Part shown: positions 54,905 to 64,000 of the stretch, one piece after another
How positions within the stretch are numbered: the stretch's first letter is position 1
How the letters are laid out: every line of letters starts with the position of its first letter
NCBI GenBank assembly: GCA_027475525.1
Contig: JAMWFC010000015.1
Coordinates: 38,724 to 102,723, forward strand
DNA from: Macrolepiota albuminosa
Taxonomy: Eukaryota; Basidiomycota; Agaricomycetes; Agaricales; Agaricaceae
DNA: 64,000 bases
Direction of reading: 5' to 3'
Program-made: the position numbers and the translations under genes
Notes under the pieces: generated by a model
Database searches by the model: none
Told to the model about the DNA's origin: nothing
The model's input: only the letters and a program-made list of their open reading frames with translations

Positions 54905-56104
54905 ATGTCGAAGACGCTCAAAGATCTGACGGCTGGGACCGCCGGAGGCGTCGCCCAGGTTTGTACCCTTCAATACTCTCTATCGTAGTGAAGTTTGAAC
55001 AATCAAATCAGGTCCTAGTGGGCCAACCTTTTGACATTGTCAAAGTGGTAAGTCAATCTTGTATATGATACTTTGGTACTTACACTGCTTCTATCCAGCG
55101 GATGCAAACCGCACCCAAGGGTACTTATAAGGGTATGATCGACTGTGCAGGTGGTATTTTAAAGAATGAGGGACCTTTGGCTTTCTACAAAGTTCGTTGG
55201 ATTCCGTCCGTTTTGGGCAACCTGCTCACATCTTCCTAGGGAACATTGACGCCATTACTTGGTATTGGTGTCTGCGTATCAATCCAATTTGGCGCTCTCG
55301 AGTGGACGAAGCGGTATTTCGCCGAGCAGAACCGAAGAAAGGGAAAGGGTGGTCCGAACGGCAGTCTTCTAACAGGCACCCAACTCTTTACAGCTGGTGT
55401 ATTCGCGGGTTTAGCCAACGGTGTTGTTTCGGGTCCAGTTGAACACATCCGCATCCGTGAGTTTCGTGCACTGCAGTTGACCTGCTGGGATATCGAGTAC
55501 GACTTGCAGGTTTACAAACTCAATCGAACACTAACCCGTTGTACGCCGGACCTTGGGATGCAATTAAGAAGATTTATTCCGGATACGGCATTGCTGGAAT
55601 CTACAAGGGGCAGGCGGTAACTCTACTCCGAGAGGCCTCCGGTTATGGTGTCTATTTCCTCACATATGAAAAAATCGTTCAGTGGGAAATGAAAAGCAAG
55701 GGCATTCGTAGGGATCAAATTAACCCGCTCAATGCGGTGTTGTACGGAGCCATCGCAGGATACGCCGTTCGCCATTCCTTTTAAAGAATGTAGCCATCCC
55801 TTTCTAACATTTGTTTAGCTTTGGGCAATCATATACCCCATAGATATGGTCAAGTCCAGAATGCAAACGGATGGTTTCTCATCGTCAACTGGCCAAAAGT
55901 ACTCTTCCACTTTGGACTGTGTCCGTAAAGTCTGGCGGGCCGACGGTATCGGTGCTTTTACACGAGGCCTGGGACCAACCCTTATTCGGTATAACCTCGC
56001 AGCATTATCAAGTTAAGCGCTAATTCTTCTGCAGGTCGCCGTTCGCAAACGGCGCTACGTTTCTTGGCTTTGAACTGGCGAATCGTCTGCTGAATTCTCA
56101 ATAG
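54905..56104 (+). CDS. Mitochondrial carrier, YMC1/YMC2-like
   Basis: Seven exons: 54905-54958, 55012-55047, 55099-55191, 55240-55456, 55510-55766, 55819-55988 and 56035-56104. The introns are 46-53 nt. The three mitochondrial-carrier repeats show their signatures PFDIVKVRMQT, PVEHIRIRLQT and PIDMVKSRMQT. Surrounding sequence (VLVGQPFD, FYKGTLTPLLGIGVCVSIQFG, SPFANGATFLGFELANRLL) closely resembles the yeast YMC1/YMC2 carriers, inner-membrane proteins linked to amino acid transport (family knowledge). The length, about 298 residues, is normal. It looks intact. The start is the first ATG before the first repeat (MSKTLKDLTAGTAGGVAQ). Confidence 0.92.
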
Positions 56105-56990
56105 ATTACGCATGGGGTCATGTAGACAGCGGATCTTGTTTATGATCACGGCCAGGAGCTAATTGGATACTTTTCGGTGTTAATGGTCCAGAGTCGGAGC
56201 ATTTGAGTCAGCTTTTCAGAATGTAAAAAGAAACTCACGCGCCGGACATACTACGAAATCAATCTCAGTGTTCATTCCTCATAATACTGACAGTAAATCA
56301 TTGAAATCTATGTCCATCAAACCATCTCACTCCAAAAAAGTCAACGCCTTGTTTCTCAAATATTCCAACCCCGCCATACAGAAATTTTTGATGAAACCAG
56401 CTTCAACTAACAAGTCAACAGTCTTGACACCTTCGTCTGAATCGATCGGAAAACGAAATGAGGTGGAACCTAATCGCAACGTCGAAATTAAAATACATGG
56501 TATCGTCACGCACACCTCTGAGTATGACGGAGAAAATGGGGTGTGTTCGAGTTCAAGACGTTTGGCGACATGACAAGTGTTTTACGAAATTAGGACATGG
56601 TTGACCTTGAGTAAAAATGTCAGGTCTTAAGGAATATGTTGCTCGTAAGCAAATGGACTCTAATTAGACCTCCGACACTTACGAATGACGTGGCATGAGG
56701 CTCAAGAAATTTTTCAAGGGCGTCATAAATCTTGGTATGGGTCTTGAGATGAAATCACCGGATGCGAGGCAAAAGGCTCTGACACCAGCTATATCTGCAT
56801 TAGGAAGACAAGATTTTGAGCTTCGGGGAATGTAATGGCTCCACAGCCGCAAAGGTTCAATACATGAATGGCAATAGTAAAGCGAAGTCGCAATAGTCGT
56901 TGGTCAATGTGTGGCAGCACAGTCTTCAAAATGGCCGACGATACAGAACATTTGTTGCAAACAGCGACAAATACTCCTCCTCCCGCCGTC
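56105..56990. other. Intergenic DNA
   Basis: 886 bp between the carrier and the Vps3844-domain gene. A 101-codon frame at 56268-56573 has no similarity I recognise and is probably chance. The promoter of the next gene must lie near its end. Confidence 0.5.
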
Positions 56991-58113
56991 ATGCTGTTGT
57001 CTATCCTTCTTTTGTCCGCGCTTCAGTATGCTTGTGCCATCAATGTCTACTTGAGCCCCCAGTTCCCCAGCAACTCTCTCTACCGCCACCTTGGTGTTGA
57101 CCTTTACGAGCATCTTCGTGACGCCTCTCACTCGCCGTCGAATGAACAGCTTTTTGTTGGAACTGGCTCACGTAATGTTTTACTCTTGACCTTAGATGAG
57201 GCAGACATCACAGGTCAGACCTTGGCCTTGATATTTAGCATTGTCACGCCCATGATTTACGTTCTTTTGTGCAGCAGTGTTGCCTCCTTCATTACATCCT
57301 GCATCCACTCTTTATGCAGCCTCATCGACTCCTGCCGATTCCCTTTCAGTCCTGGTATCCACCTTTCTTCACCGAGCAGCAAACATTTTCCCTTCTGTTC
57401 ATCATAGTATGGCTAGCCCGCTTGAGCTCACAGCTTTCTATGAATCAGCGGAAGCACCTTCTTTCGCCGCTTTAGAAATGATAGATCTCTCTCGACTGCG
57501 TCTGAGCTACGGTTCAAACAGCAGCGAGTATCTTGTGGCTGCACAAGAGCTGCGAGAACTCATCTTCCGCACATACAACCACCCCGATACGTTCAATTTA
57601 GCAATCCTTACAGCCTCGGTTTCTGCGCCGTCATTTGCCAAACGCGATACACAACCCCAGACAAGCCAATCACCGTTGCCTCCTAGTCATCCTCCCCCAC
57701 AAGAACCTTTAGGTGCTATTACAACCTGCTTTTCGTCCGCCACAGCTTGTATGAATTCGACTAACTCTTGTTCTGGTCGAGGACAATGCCTAGAAGCCAC
57801 AAAATCAGGCAGGACATGTTTTGTCTGCACTTGCGGAGTAACTACGTCCGGAGAGGGACCCAATATTAAAACTGACGTATGGGTTGGACAGAGTTGCGAA
57901 AGGAAGGACGTTAGCGGGTTCGTTCACATAATCCATTCACTTTTTGAGTTGTCCTAACGTTTGTCCTCCTTTAGACCTTTTGTTCTTCTCACTGGCACAG
58001 TCATAGCGCTTCTTGTGCTTGTATTTGGATCTGTGTCATTGCTCTCCAGCGTGGGCAATGTCGAGTTGCCGAGTGTGTTATTAGCCACTGCTGTTAGTGT
58101 AAAGAAGGATTAG
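56991..58113 (+). CDS. Vps3844-domain (DUF3844) membrane protein
   Basis: Three exons: 56991-57213, 57275-57917 and 57975-58113. I chose the ATG at 56991 because it opens directly into a signal peptide (MLLSILLLSALQYACAINVYLSP); upstream in-frame ATGs at 56868 and 56931 would bury it. The C-terminus has the cysteine-rich domain of the family (TACMNSTNSCSGRGQCLEATKSGRTCFVCTC, then VWVGQSCERKDVSG). A transmembrane segment (PFVLLTGTVIALLVLVFGSV) and the short tail ELPSVLLATAVSVKKD follow. The protein probably sits in the ER or vacuolar membrane with a lumenal body; the exact role is not settled. It appears intact. Confidence 0.88.
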
Positions 58114-58334
58114 TTTACTGTAATGTTATAGTTATTGTCCTTCTCCCCTTTTTGGACATTAATATTGAGAGGTGGTCGTTATAGCTGTAACGACACGAGG
58201 GAACAATAAATCGCGTCATCTGAGCGATATAATTTATTAGTGAAACCGAGAACAAGCTGAGTTCTAACGACACGAGGGAACAATAAATCGCGTCATCTGA
58301 GCGATATAATTTATTAGTGAAACCGAGAACAAGC
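58114..58334. other. 3' flank with a 77-bp tandem duplication
   Basis: This holds the 3' end of the Vps3844-domain gene. It also contains a perfect 77-bp tandem duplication (58188-58341), likely an unmerged contig overlap at the edge of the LINE. Confidence 0.6.
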
Positions 58335-58348
58335 TGAGTTCATCGAAC

Positions 58349-58353
<5 letters not shown>
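58335..58353. other. Target-site duplication of the LINE, left copy
   Basis: TGAGTTCATCGAACTATTT is repeated at 63862-63880 on the other side of the LINE. A 19-bp duplication is typical of target-primed reverse transcription. Confidence 0.9.

Positions 58354-58382
<29 letters not shown>
58351..58382 (-). repeat. Poly(A) tail of the LINE (T run on the plus strand)
   Basis: A run of 32 T directly follows the target duplication at the 3' end of the element. Confidence 0.9.
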
Positions 58383-58383
<1 letters not shown>

Positions 58384-58480
58384 GTGGTTCTATTGGTGTC
58401 TAGACGTATCTACATATGTTAGCTTCTAGGTACCAGAAAAGGTTTCTCTCTATATATTCTTTATCTAAGGTGTTTCGGCC

Positions 58481-58532
58481 CACCTAAGGGAAATGCCTGT
58501 TACGCACACCTAAGGGAAATGCCTGTTACGCA
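58481..58532. repeat. Two tandem copies of a 26-bp unit in the LINE 3' end
   Basis: CACCTAAGGGAAATGCCTGTTACG-type units lie at 58481 and 58507, offset 26 bp. The period differs from the 77-bp artefacts, so this may be a genuine 3' UTR repeat of the LINE. Confidence 0.7.
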
Positions 58533-58556
58533 CGTCGTGTGGGGCTCGGGTCACAT

Positions 58557-61500
58557 TTATCTATTTCGCCCTGGAGGGCGTTTGACTCCCATACCCACTA
58601 AAACCCTCAATGCCGATCTCCATACTTTGTATGGTGCCATGTGTGCCGTAACGAGGGGGGCCCATGTATCTGTCACCAGTTTCTGGTCCAGGGCCCTTTT
58701 CCCGTATCTTTGGCTTTCCGTGATTAGGCAGTCCATTTTTATTCTTTTCCCTATGGTTTCTATCCATCTGTGTGTGGCTTCCTCCGTTGTGGCGATTCTG
58801 TCTGGGTCTGCCTCTCTCTTTATTCTCCATTCGCACCTTAGTTTTCATATCAGTCGAGCGGATTCTGAAATGGTTATTCGGAACATTCTACTGTTGGCTT
58901 CGGTCATTTTGCCGTTTTCGGTCTCAGGCTTGGCTAGGTTGCATCCTAGGATCAAACCTATGCTTAGGTCGTTCCATTTGATTCCTTTTCGTTCGCACAG
59001 GTTTTTTGCCAGCATCCATATTTCTTCTTGCTTCGATGCCTCGCATTTCGTTAGAATGTGTTCTATGTTCTCTTCTTTGTCACATACATGGCACCAGCCC
59101 CTCATTTCGTAGTTTGGTATTTTCAACCAATACTCTCCCGTTTTGTATGCGCCGTGTGTCGCCTTCCATAGGAAGGCTCTCGATTCCTTTGTGACTGTCC
59201 TGTCTCGTAGAGCCTTCCATATACTTTTATCTGTCGGTGGATCGCCGTTTAGGTCCTTTATGGCCCACCTTATTTTATCCAGGTTGATCGTTGTGCATCT
59301 CCTTTGGGGGGGGGGGGGGGGGATTCTTTTCTATGATCCCTCTGTATAGTAGGGCTTGGGACGCTTTACATAGCATTGCCCCCAGTGCTTCTTCACTCCT
59401 GTTTAGTAGTTCGTTTATTTGTATGTCATTGGGCATTTGGGCTCCCCTCTTCGCGAGTTCATCAGCCTTTTCATTCCCTTCAAGGCCGCTGTGCCCTTTC
59501 ACCTTTGTCAGGATAGTGTGGCCTGTTCTTTTCCTCATTTGGGCTGCTGCTGCTTGTAATATTTCTTTGTTCTCAACTCCTATCCAGCCGATATCCTCCT
59601 AGTCACTCAGTCTCTTTGTTAGTCCCTCTATTATTATTTTTGAGTCGCTAAGTATCTCCAGGTGGTCTTCTGGCCCTGTCTGGTTTGCTGCCATCAGTAT
59701 TGCCAGCGCCTCGCCTGCATTGTTTGTTTGTGCTAGGTTCGTCGGCACCCTCACTGCTATATTTTGCGGGTTCTCATTGCCATACCATACTCCAGCTCCC
59801 GCCGTAGCGTTTTCGTATCCGTTTTTCAGGCACAAACCGTCAGTGTAAGCTTGTACCCATTTGGCTGGTCCTATCTCCCTTCTCGGGCTTTCTCCTGTGG
59901 GTCGTCTATCTTGGTTCATCTCATAGTTTGCCGTCCGTCCATTGAAGACCCGGAAACTTTCTTTCAGAGAGGTTTTTTTGTGTGTATTTCCGTTGAAGAG
60001 GTTGGAGTCCTCATTGCTTGTTAGGGTTCTTATCCCTTCATTCACGTATCTTTCCTCTAGATCCTCCATGTTTAGCGGGTTCCACTTGTCTCCTAACATA
60101 CCAAGAAGCTGTCTCGCCCCGGTGCCACACTTGTCTGGGTTCTTGCAGCCATCTTTCCTCATTTCTTTGTAGCTTATGCATTTGCAGTTCCTTCTCCGCT
60201 TGTGTGTCTCATTTATGGTTCGATTTGTTTTCTTTATAAGCTGGAGTAGGTCCTCCACCATCCATATCTTATGGTTTTGTCTCTGGCATTTGCTAGTTGC
60301 AGAGTTGTAGCCAGGTCGCTTCGTTCCGACTAGCCCAGTGTGGTACCATATGGGCATGCTGAGTTTTATCTTCGGTTCTATTTCTGTGGGTGGGATACCC
60401 ACTCTATGTTTTCGGGCTACTCTTATCATCCTTCTTAGGGATTTTGGGAGACCTTCCTTGCCTTCTCTTGTGTCCACAGTTAGTGTTTGCAGGAATATGT
60501 TCTGGTATGCTCCATCTTCTTTGATCTTCCACCTTTTGTTCAGGTTCATTTCTATTAGGTTGTCTGCTATTTTTGCCCATGTTGGCCTCATTTCGCCAAG
60601 GTCCAGGAATTTTTTGGCTTTCATAAGTTCGATTGCCTCATTTCTTGCTGTTATGTTTAGGAGTTTCTTTCCCCCTTGCTTGACTGGTCTGTATAAGGTG
60701 TCGATTCCCACCGTTGGGTGCGTTGATCCTCCCCACATAAAGCTTCGTATGGTTTTTATCAGTCTTTGCTCTATTTTCTGTGGCATTCCTTGGATGCATG
60801 TGAGGTATTGGGTGCGGCCTCCTATCACCATGCCAGCTATTAGTCGGTGTCCATCTATCGTTGGGTGGCTTTTATCCCATCGTTTTAGGTTATTTGTTAT
60901 TTTCTCCAGTGTTGTTACCCATATGCTTGGGTTATCAATTTCGTTACCGATGAAGGCCCCTAGAAGTCGAGTGGCTTCCCCATCCTTTACTATTCTCATT
61001 CCTTCTGGGATTTTTGGGGCTTTGTCGGAAGGTTTCCTTGTCTCTACTAGTTTTTGTCAGAATTCTTTCTTTCCTATTGGGACTATTGCTGTTTTCGGTG
61101 TATTAAACTTTCTACCAGAGGCTCTGCACCATTTCCTCAGAATTTCCTGCAGGGCTTCAATACTATCGCTTGCGGAGAGGTACACTGTTGTGTCATCCGC
61201 AAAGAGCTTTGCTATTAGTCGTTCAGTCTCTTCATCAATCTCAATTCCTTTCAGGTCTGAGTCTCTTAGCATTTGTGCTAGGGACTCGATTGCTAGGTTA
61301 AAGAGGAGGCATGACATTGGATCCCCTTGCCTGACTCCCCTTGTAATTTTGAAGGGGGTGCTTTTTTCCCTGTTTATGATTACTGTTGTCTTGGCTTCGG
61401 TATACAGTGATTTTATCATGTTTATAAGGTTTTGCGGAAGGCCAAACCTTTTCAGTGTTTTCCATAGGAAGGCGTGCTTAATCTTATTGTATGCTTTCTC

Positions 61501-63861
61501 CTGGTCTAGGCATACTATCATGCCATTCACTTCCTTCTTTTTGCTCCACTCTATTATCAGGTTGGCCAGCTCTGTCTGGTCTTCTATTTGGCGCCCTTTC
61601 ATGAAGCCCGCTTGGTCTTGGTGGACAATTCCGGGTGCAACTTCTGCGAGTCTGTTTGCTAGTGCTTTTGTGAGGATTTTATAGTCCGTATTTAGGACTG
61701 TAATTGGCCTGTAGTTCCCTATATCTGTCCTGTCTCCTTTCTTGTATATTGGACACATCCATCCGTCTGCGAAGCCTACTTCTGGGTCAGTGCCAAACTT
61801 TCCTATGTCGTTATATAGTATTCTCAGGTAGTCTGTCACGTCAAAATTTGTGTTTTTCTCAGGTTCTCCTTTCTGGCTCGATCCTGCCTCATCTTCGCTT
61901 TCTTCACTTACTGTTAGAAAGCTTTTCCATATTTCGTGTGGTATCCCGTCGAGTCCTGCTGCTTTCCCATTTGGGAGCTTCTCTATCGCCTCCTGTATTT
62001 CTTTCCTTGTTATGTCCACATTCAGTTGCGTTCTGCAGGTGTTGCTTATTCTTTTTTTTATGTGTTTCAAGACTTCATTAGTGTACTTTTCATATTCATA
62101 GGGGTTTAATTCTTGGTCTTCATCTTGTAAATTCTCGTGATATTTGCTTGCTAAGTTTGACATCTTGTCAGACCTACGCACTAGTGGTTTTCCTGGTCTA
62201 TTTTCATCCCGGAGAGCTATAATTGTATCTCTCGGGGAGATCTCTTTGTTCGCGTTTATCCATGGTTTTCTTAGGACTTTCCCCTCCAGGAAGAATTTAG
62301 CTTCTGTGTTGGCTCGTGCTCTTTCCATTTTTATTCTTTTCAGGTCCTTTATCCTTTCGTCCAACATAGCAACTTCCTTGCCTTTGCGTTCATTGCCCCA
62401 GTTGTTGTTGTTCAGGGCTCTCTGTCTGTCTGCCTCCAGTTCGTCGATGTTTCGGTCTAGCTTTGCCGTTAGGCATTTTGCATACTGGCGTATTGTTCTC
62501 ATCATCTCGTTTTTCAGTTTTTTATGTATTTTTTGGGGAGTGAGGTCCTCCGTTCTATGTATTTCTGCCTCTTTGATTTCTTCGTAGTACTTCTCTCTGA
62601 GTTGGAGTAGCTCTTTTTCCAATGGCTTGTGCTCTAATAAGAAGAGTGGCATAGCATACCTTCCGGGTCCTTGGTGGGGTGCCCAGGGGTTCGTTATGTT
62701 CATGCTTATTATTCGGTGATCTGTTTCGATACCCGTTCTCTCAATTTCCCAATTGTAGGTGTATCGTAGAAGGTCGTCTCTTATATATATGCAGTCTATT
62801 CTTGATTGAATGACATCGTTCTCTTTATGGTACGTGAAGTCTATTTTGTCAGGGTGTTCTCTCCTCCACCCATCAGTCATATTTAGTAGTGTTTTTAGGT
62901 CTGCCAGGGCCTCAACTGCCGTTGCAGCATTGTCCTTGGGGGGAGGCGGTCTATTGAGTCTTCCACTATATTGAGGTCACCCATAATGCATGTTGGTTTC
63001 TCCCATCTTTCTCTCTCCCAGTGTTTGCTTATGTGTTCCCAGAAATCTTTGTTCTGGCACGTTCGATTGGGAGCATATACTGCTAGGCAGGAGAGGGTCG
63101 TTACTTGGTTCCAGGGTACGTCTACTAGCAGGGCTCTGCCTCGTACTATTACCTCGGAGCTGACTTCCTTCCATCTCATTGTTCCTTTGTTGAGGATGAC
63201 TGCTACCCCCATTTTGTTCGGAGTGAATTCATCCAGGGTCGATATAAAGTGTAGTCTTTTCTCGTATATACTATTTAACCTCTTCCTATTTTTCTCGGTC
63301 AGGTGTGTCTCCTGCACCGCAAGGATGTCTATTTTATCCCTCATCATTAGACTGCTTATTTCGTTCCATTTATAGTCTGTGCTTACAGACCCTGCTCCTT
63401 TGACGTTTAGGGATGCTATCCTTAGAGCTTCTTTTCTCGGCCTTTTCCCATTTTTTTCGCCATTCTCCCCTATTTGTTCCTCTGTTCGGGTCGATTGTTC
63501 CCCTTCTCGGGTATTTCCTAGACTCTCTTGTGGTTTATTTCGGGTAGGTTGCGTTTCTACGCTTTCCCCTTCTCTTTCCACTGATTTGTGTCTGTGCCCT
63601 CTCTGGCTTTTTATAGCGTTTTCTGTCTGACGCTTTTGGGGTCCTCTTTGGGCCTCTCCCATCCTTTCGGGGTTCCTCAGTTGTTGAGGGTTCCTCATAT
63701 GTCGAGGGACAGGCGCTTCTGTCGCGTTGTCATGGGTCTCTCTGCCCTCTTCGGCTCGTTTGGCCTGCGTCCTCTCTGGACTCCCACCTCCGTCGCCCCA
63801 GGGGAAGTCATTAGGAGTGTGAGCGGTGGCCTGGTCACTTCCCCCTCGTTCCTTTGGGGAG
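58557..63861 (-). pseudogene. LINE ORF2: APE endonuclease, RT, RNase H, zinc motif
   Basis: Endonuclease (62895-63698): RIASLNVKGAG, DILAVQETHL, YAPNRT, MGDLN, then RIDCIYI and TDHR after the frame break. RT: KLPNGKAAGLDGIPHEIWK, KTLKRFGLPQ, GVRQGDPMSCLLFNL, and the catalytic KLFADDTTVYLS (about 61190). RNase H: YTDGLCLKNG, NAGEALAIL, LSDSK and GHSGLEGNEKADELAK. Zinc motif: CHVCDKEENIEHILTKC. Lesions: an indel in a C run near 62935, TGA at 61057-61059, TAG at 59599-59601, a 17-G run at 59306-59322 that shifts the frame, and TGA at 58845-58847 where related elements have Trp. It is therefore dead, though recent enough to be readable throughout. Confidence 0.88.
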
Positions 63862-63880
63862 TGAGTTCATCGAACTATTT
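63862..63880. other. Target-site duplication of the LINE, right copy
   Basis: It is identical to 58335-58353 and marks the 5' boundary of the LINE at 63861. Confidence 0.9.
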
Positions 63881-64000
63881 GATGTCTATGATTTACTTTT
63901 GGAAAATGACATCCTTCGCCGACCTCGGTCTACGGTTAGATTGAAATAATTTTTTGCCACAAATAAGCGTGGTGCATTGGCCGACCAGCGGCTCTCCTGT
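63881..64000. other. Flanking DNA at the window end
   Basis: 120 bp of unassigned sequence, contiguous with 58334 before the LINE insertion. Nothing was recognised. Confidence 0.5.

Larger units (their letters stand above)
58354..63861 (-). mobile_element. LINE retrotransposon (Tad-like), 5'-truncated
   Basis: It is flanked by a 19-bp target duplication and has a poly(A) tail, seen as a T run at 58351-58382. On the minus strand it encodes endonuclease, reverse transcriptase, RNase H and a C-terminal zinc-binding motif, in the order typical of the Tad/I group. No ORF1 (gag-like) is present. The frame is open right up to the 5' boundary, which suggests 5' truncation. It is about 5.5 kb. Confidence 0.9.

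Noticed and set aside
60338..61684. Long plus-strand frame of 448 codons over the LINE
   Set aside because: It is the shadow of the minus-strand RT frame, and its protein has no recognisable domain.
1..64000. CRISPR arrays, rRNA or tRNA genes
   Set aside because: No spaced direct-repeat array, rRNA core motif or cloverleaf-compatible sequence was noticed. The context is eukaryotic.

Overview
The window is nuclear DNA of a filamentous basidiomycete, most likely an Agaricomycete. Host genes have many 46-61 nt introns and encode a BUD4/anillin-like septum protein, a YMC1-type mitochondrial carrier, a Vps3844-domain protein, a C2H2 factor and a cytochrome P450. The accessory DNA is Ty3/Gypsy LTR retrotransposons and a Tad-like LINE. 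No rRNA, tRNA or CRISPR was seen.

Positions 1-41762 are one nested pile of LTR retrotransposons. From oldest to youngest I read it as follows. E4 (minus, chromovirus, 32626-41762) received E3 (minus, 22828-32625). E3 received E1 (plus, chromovirus, 1115-22827). E1 received E0 (plus, chromovirus, only its 3' end at 1-1114 is in the window) and E2 (plus, 9869-21038). E2 is complete: two 950-bp LTRs that look identical, a target duplication, PBS, polypurine tract, intact gag and pol, and an intact six-exon gene on the opposite strand encoding a Cys6 zinc-cluster protein. E3 is an older, decayed copy of the E2 family. E0, E1 and E4 are related chromoviruses (chromodomain after integrase) that carry a third, unrecognised ORF before the 3' LTR.

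Positions 42711-58113 are the host block: P450 (-) and BUD4-like (+) are divergent, then a relic of a GT17 glycosyltransferase, then C2H2 factor (-) and YMC1-like carrier (+) are divergent, then the Vps3844-domain gene (+). Positions 58335-63880 are a LINE (minus) with a poly(A) tail and a 19-bp target duplication.

Five observations stand out. (1) E2 is saturated on both strands with the hexamer TTRSCG (about ten times chance), in LTR, coding and antisense-gene DNA alike, and it encodes a zinc-cluster protein. This invites a self-recognition or anti-silencing model. (2) E0/E1/E4 are packed with short perfect inverted repeats (arms 7-11 bp), some kept in place with different arm sequences in E1 and E4. 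(3) Both E2-family copies have a 351-nt open frame with no ATG upstream of gag, behind a conserved TAG. (4) A third ORF is shared by all chromovirus copies. (5) Thirteen tandem duplications have a period of exactly 77 bp; these look like unmerged k=77 assembly overlaps, so the frame breaks they cause should not be read as biology.
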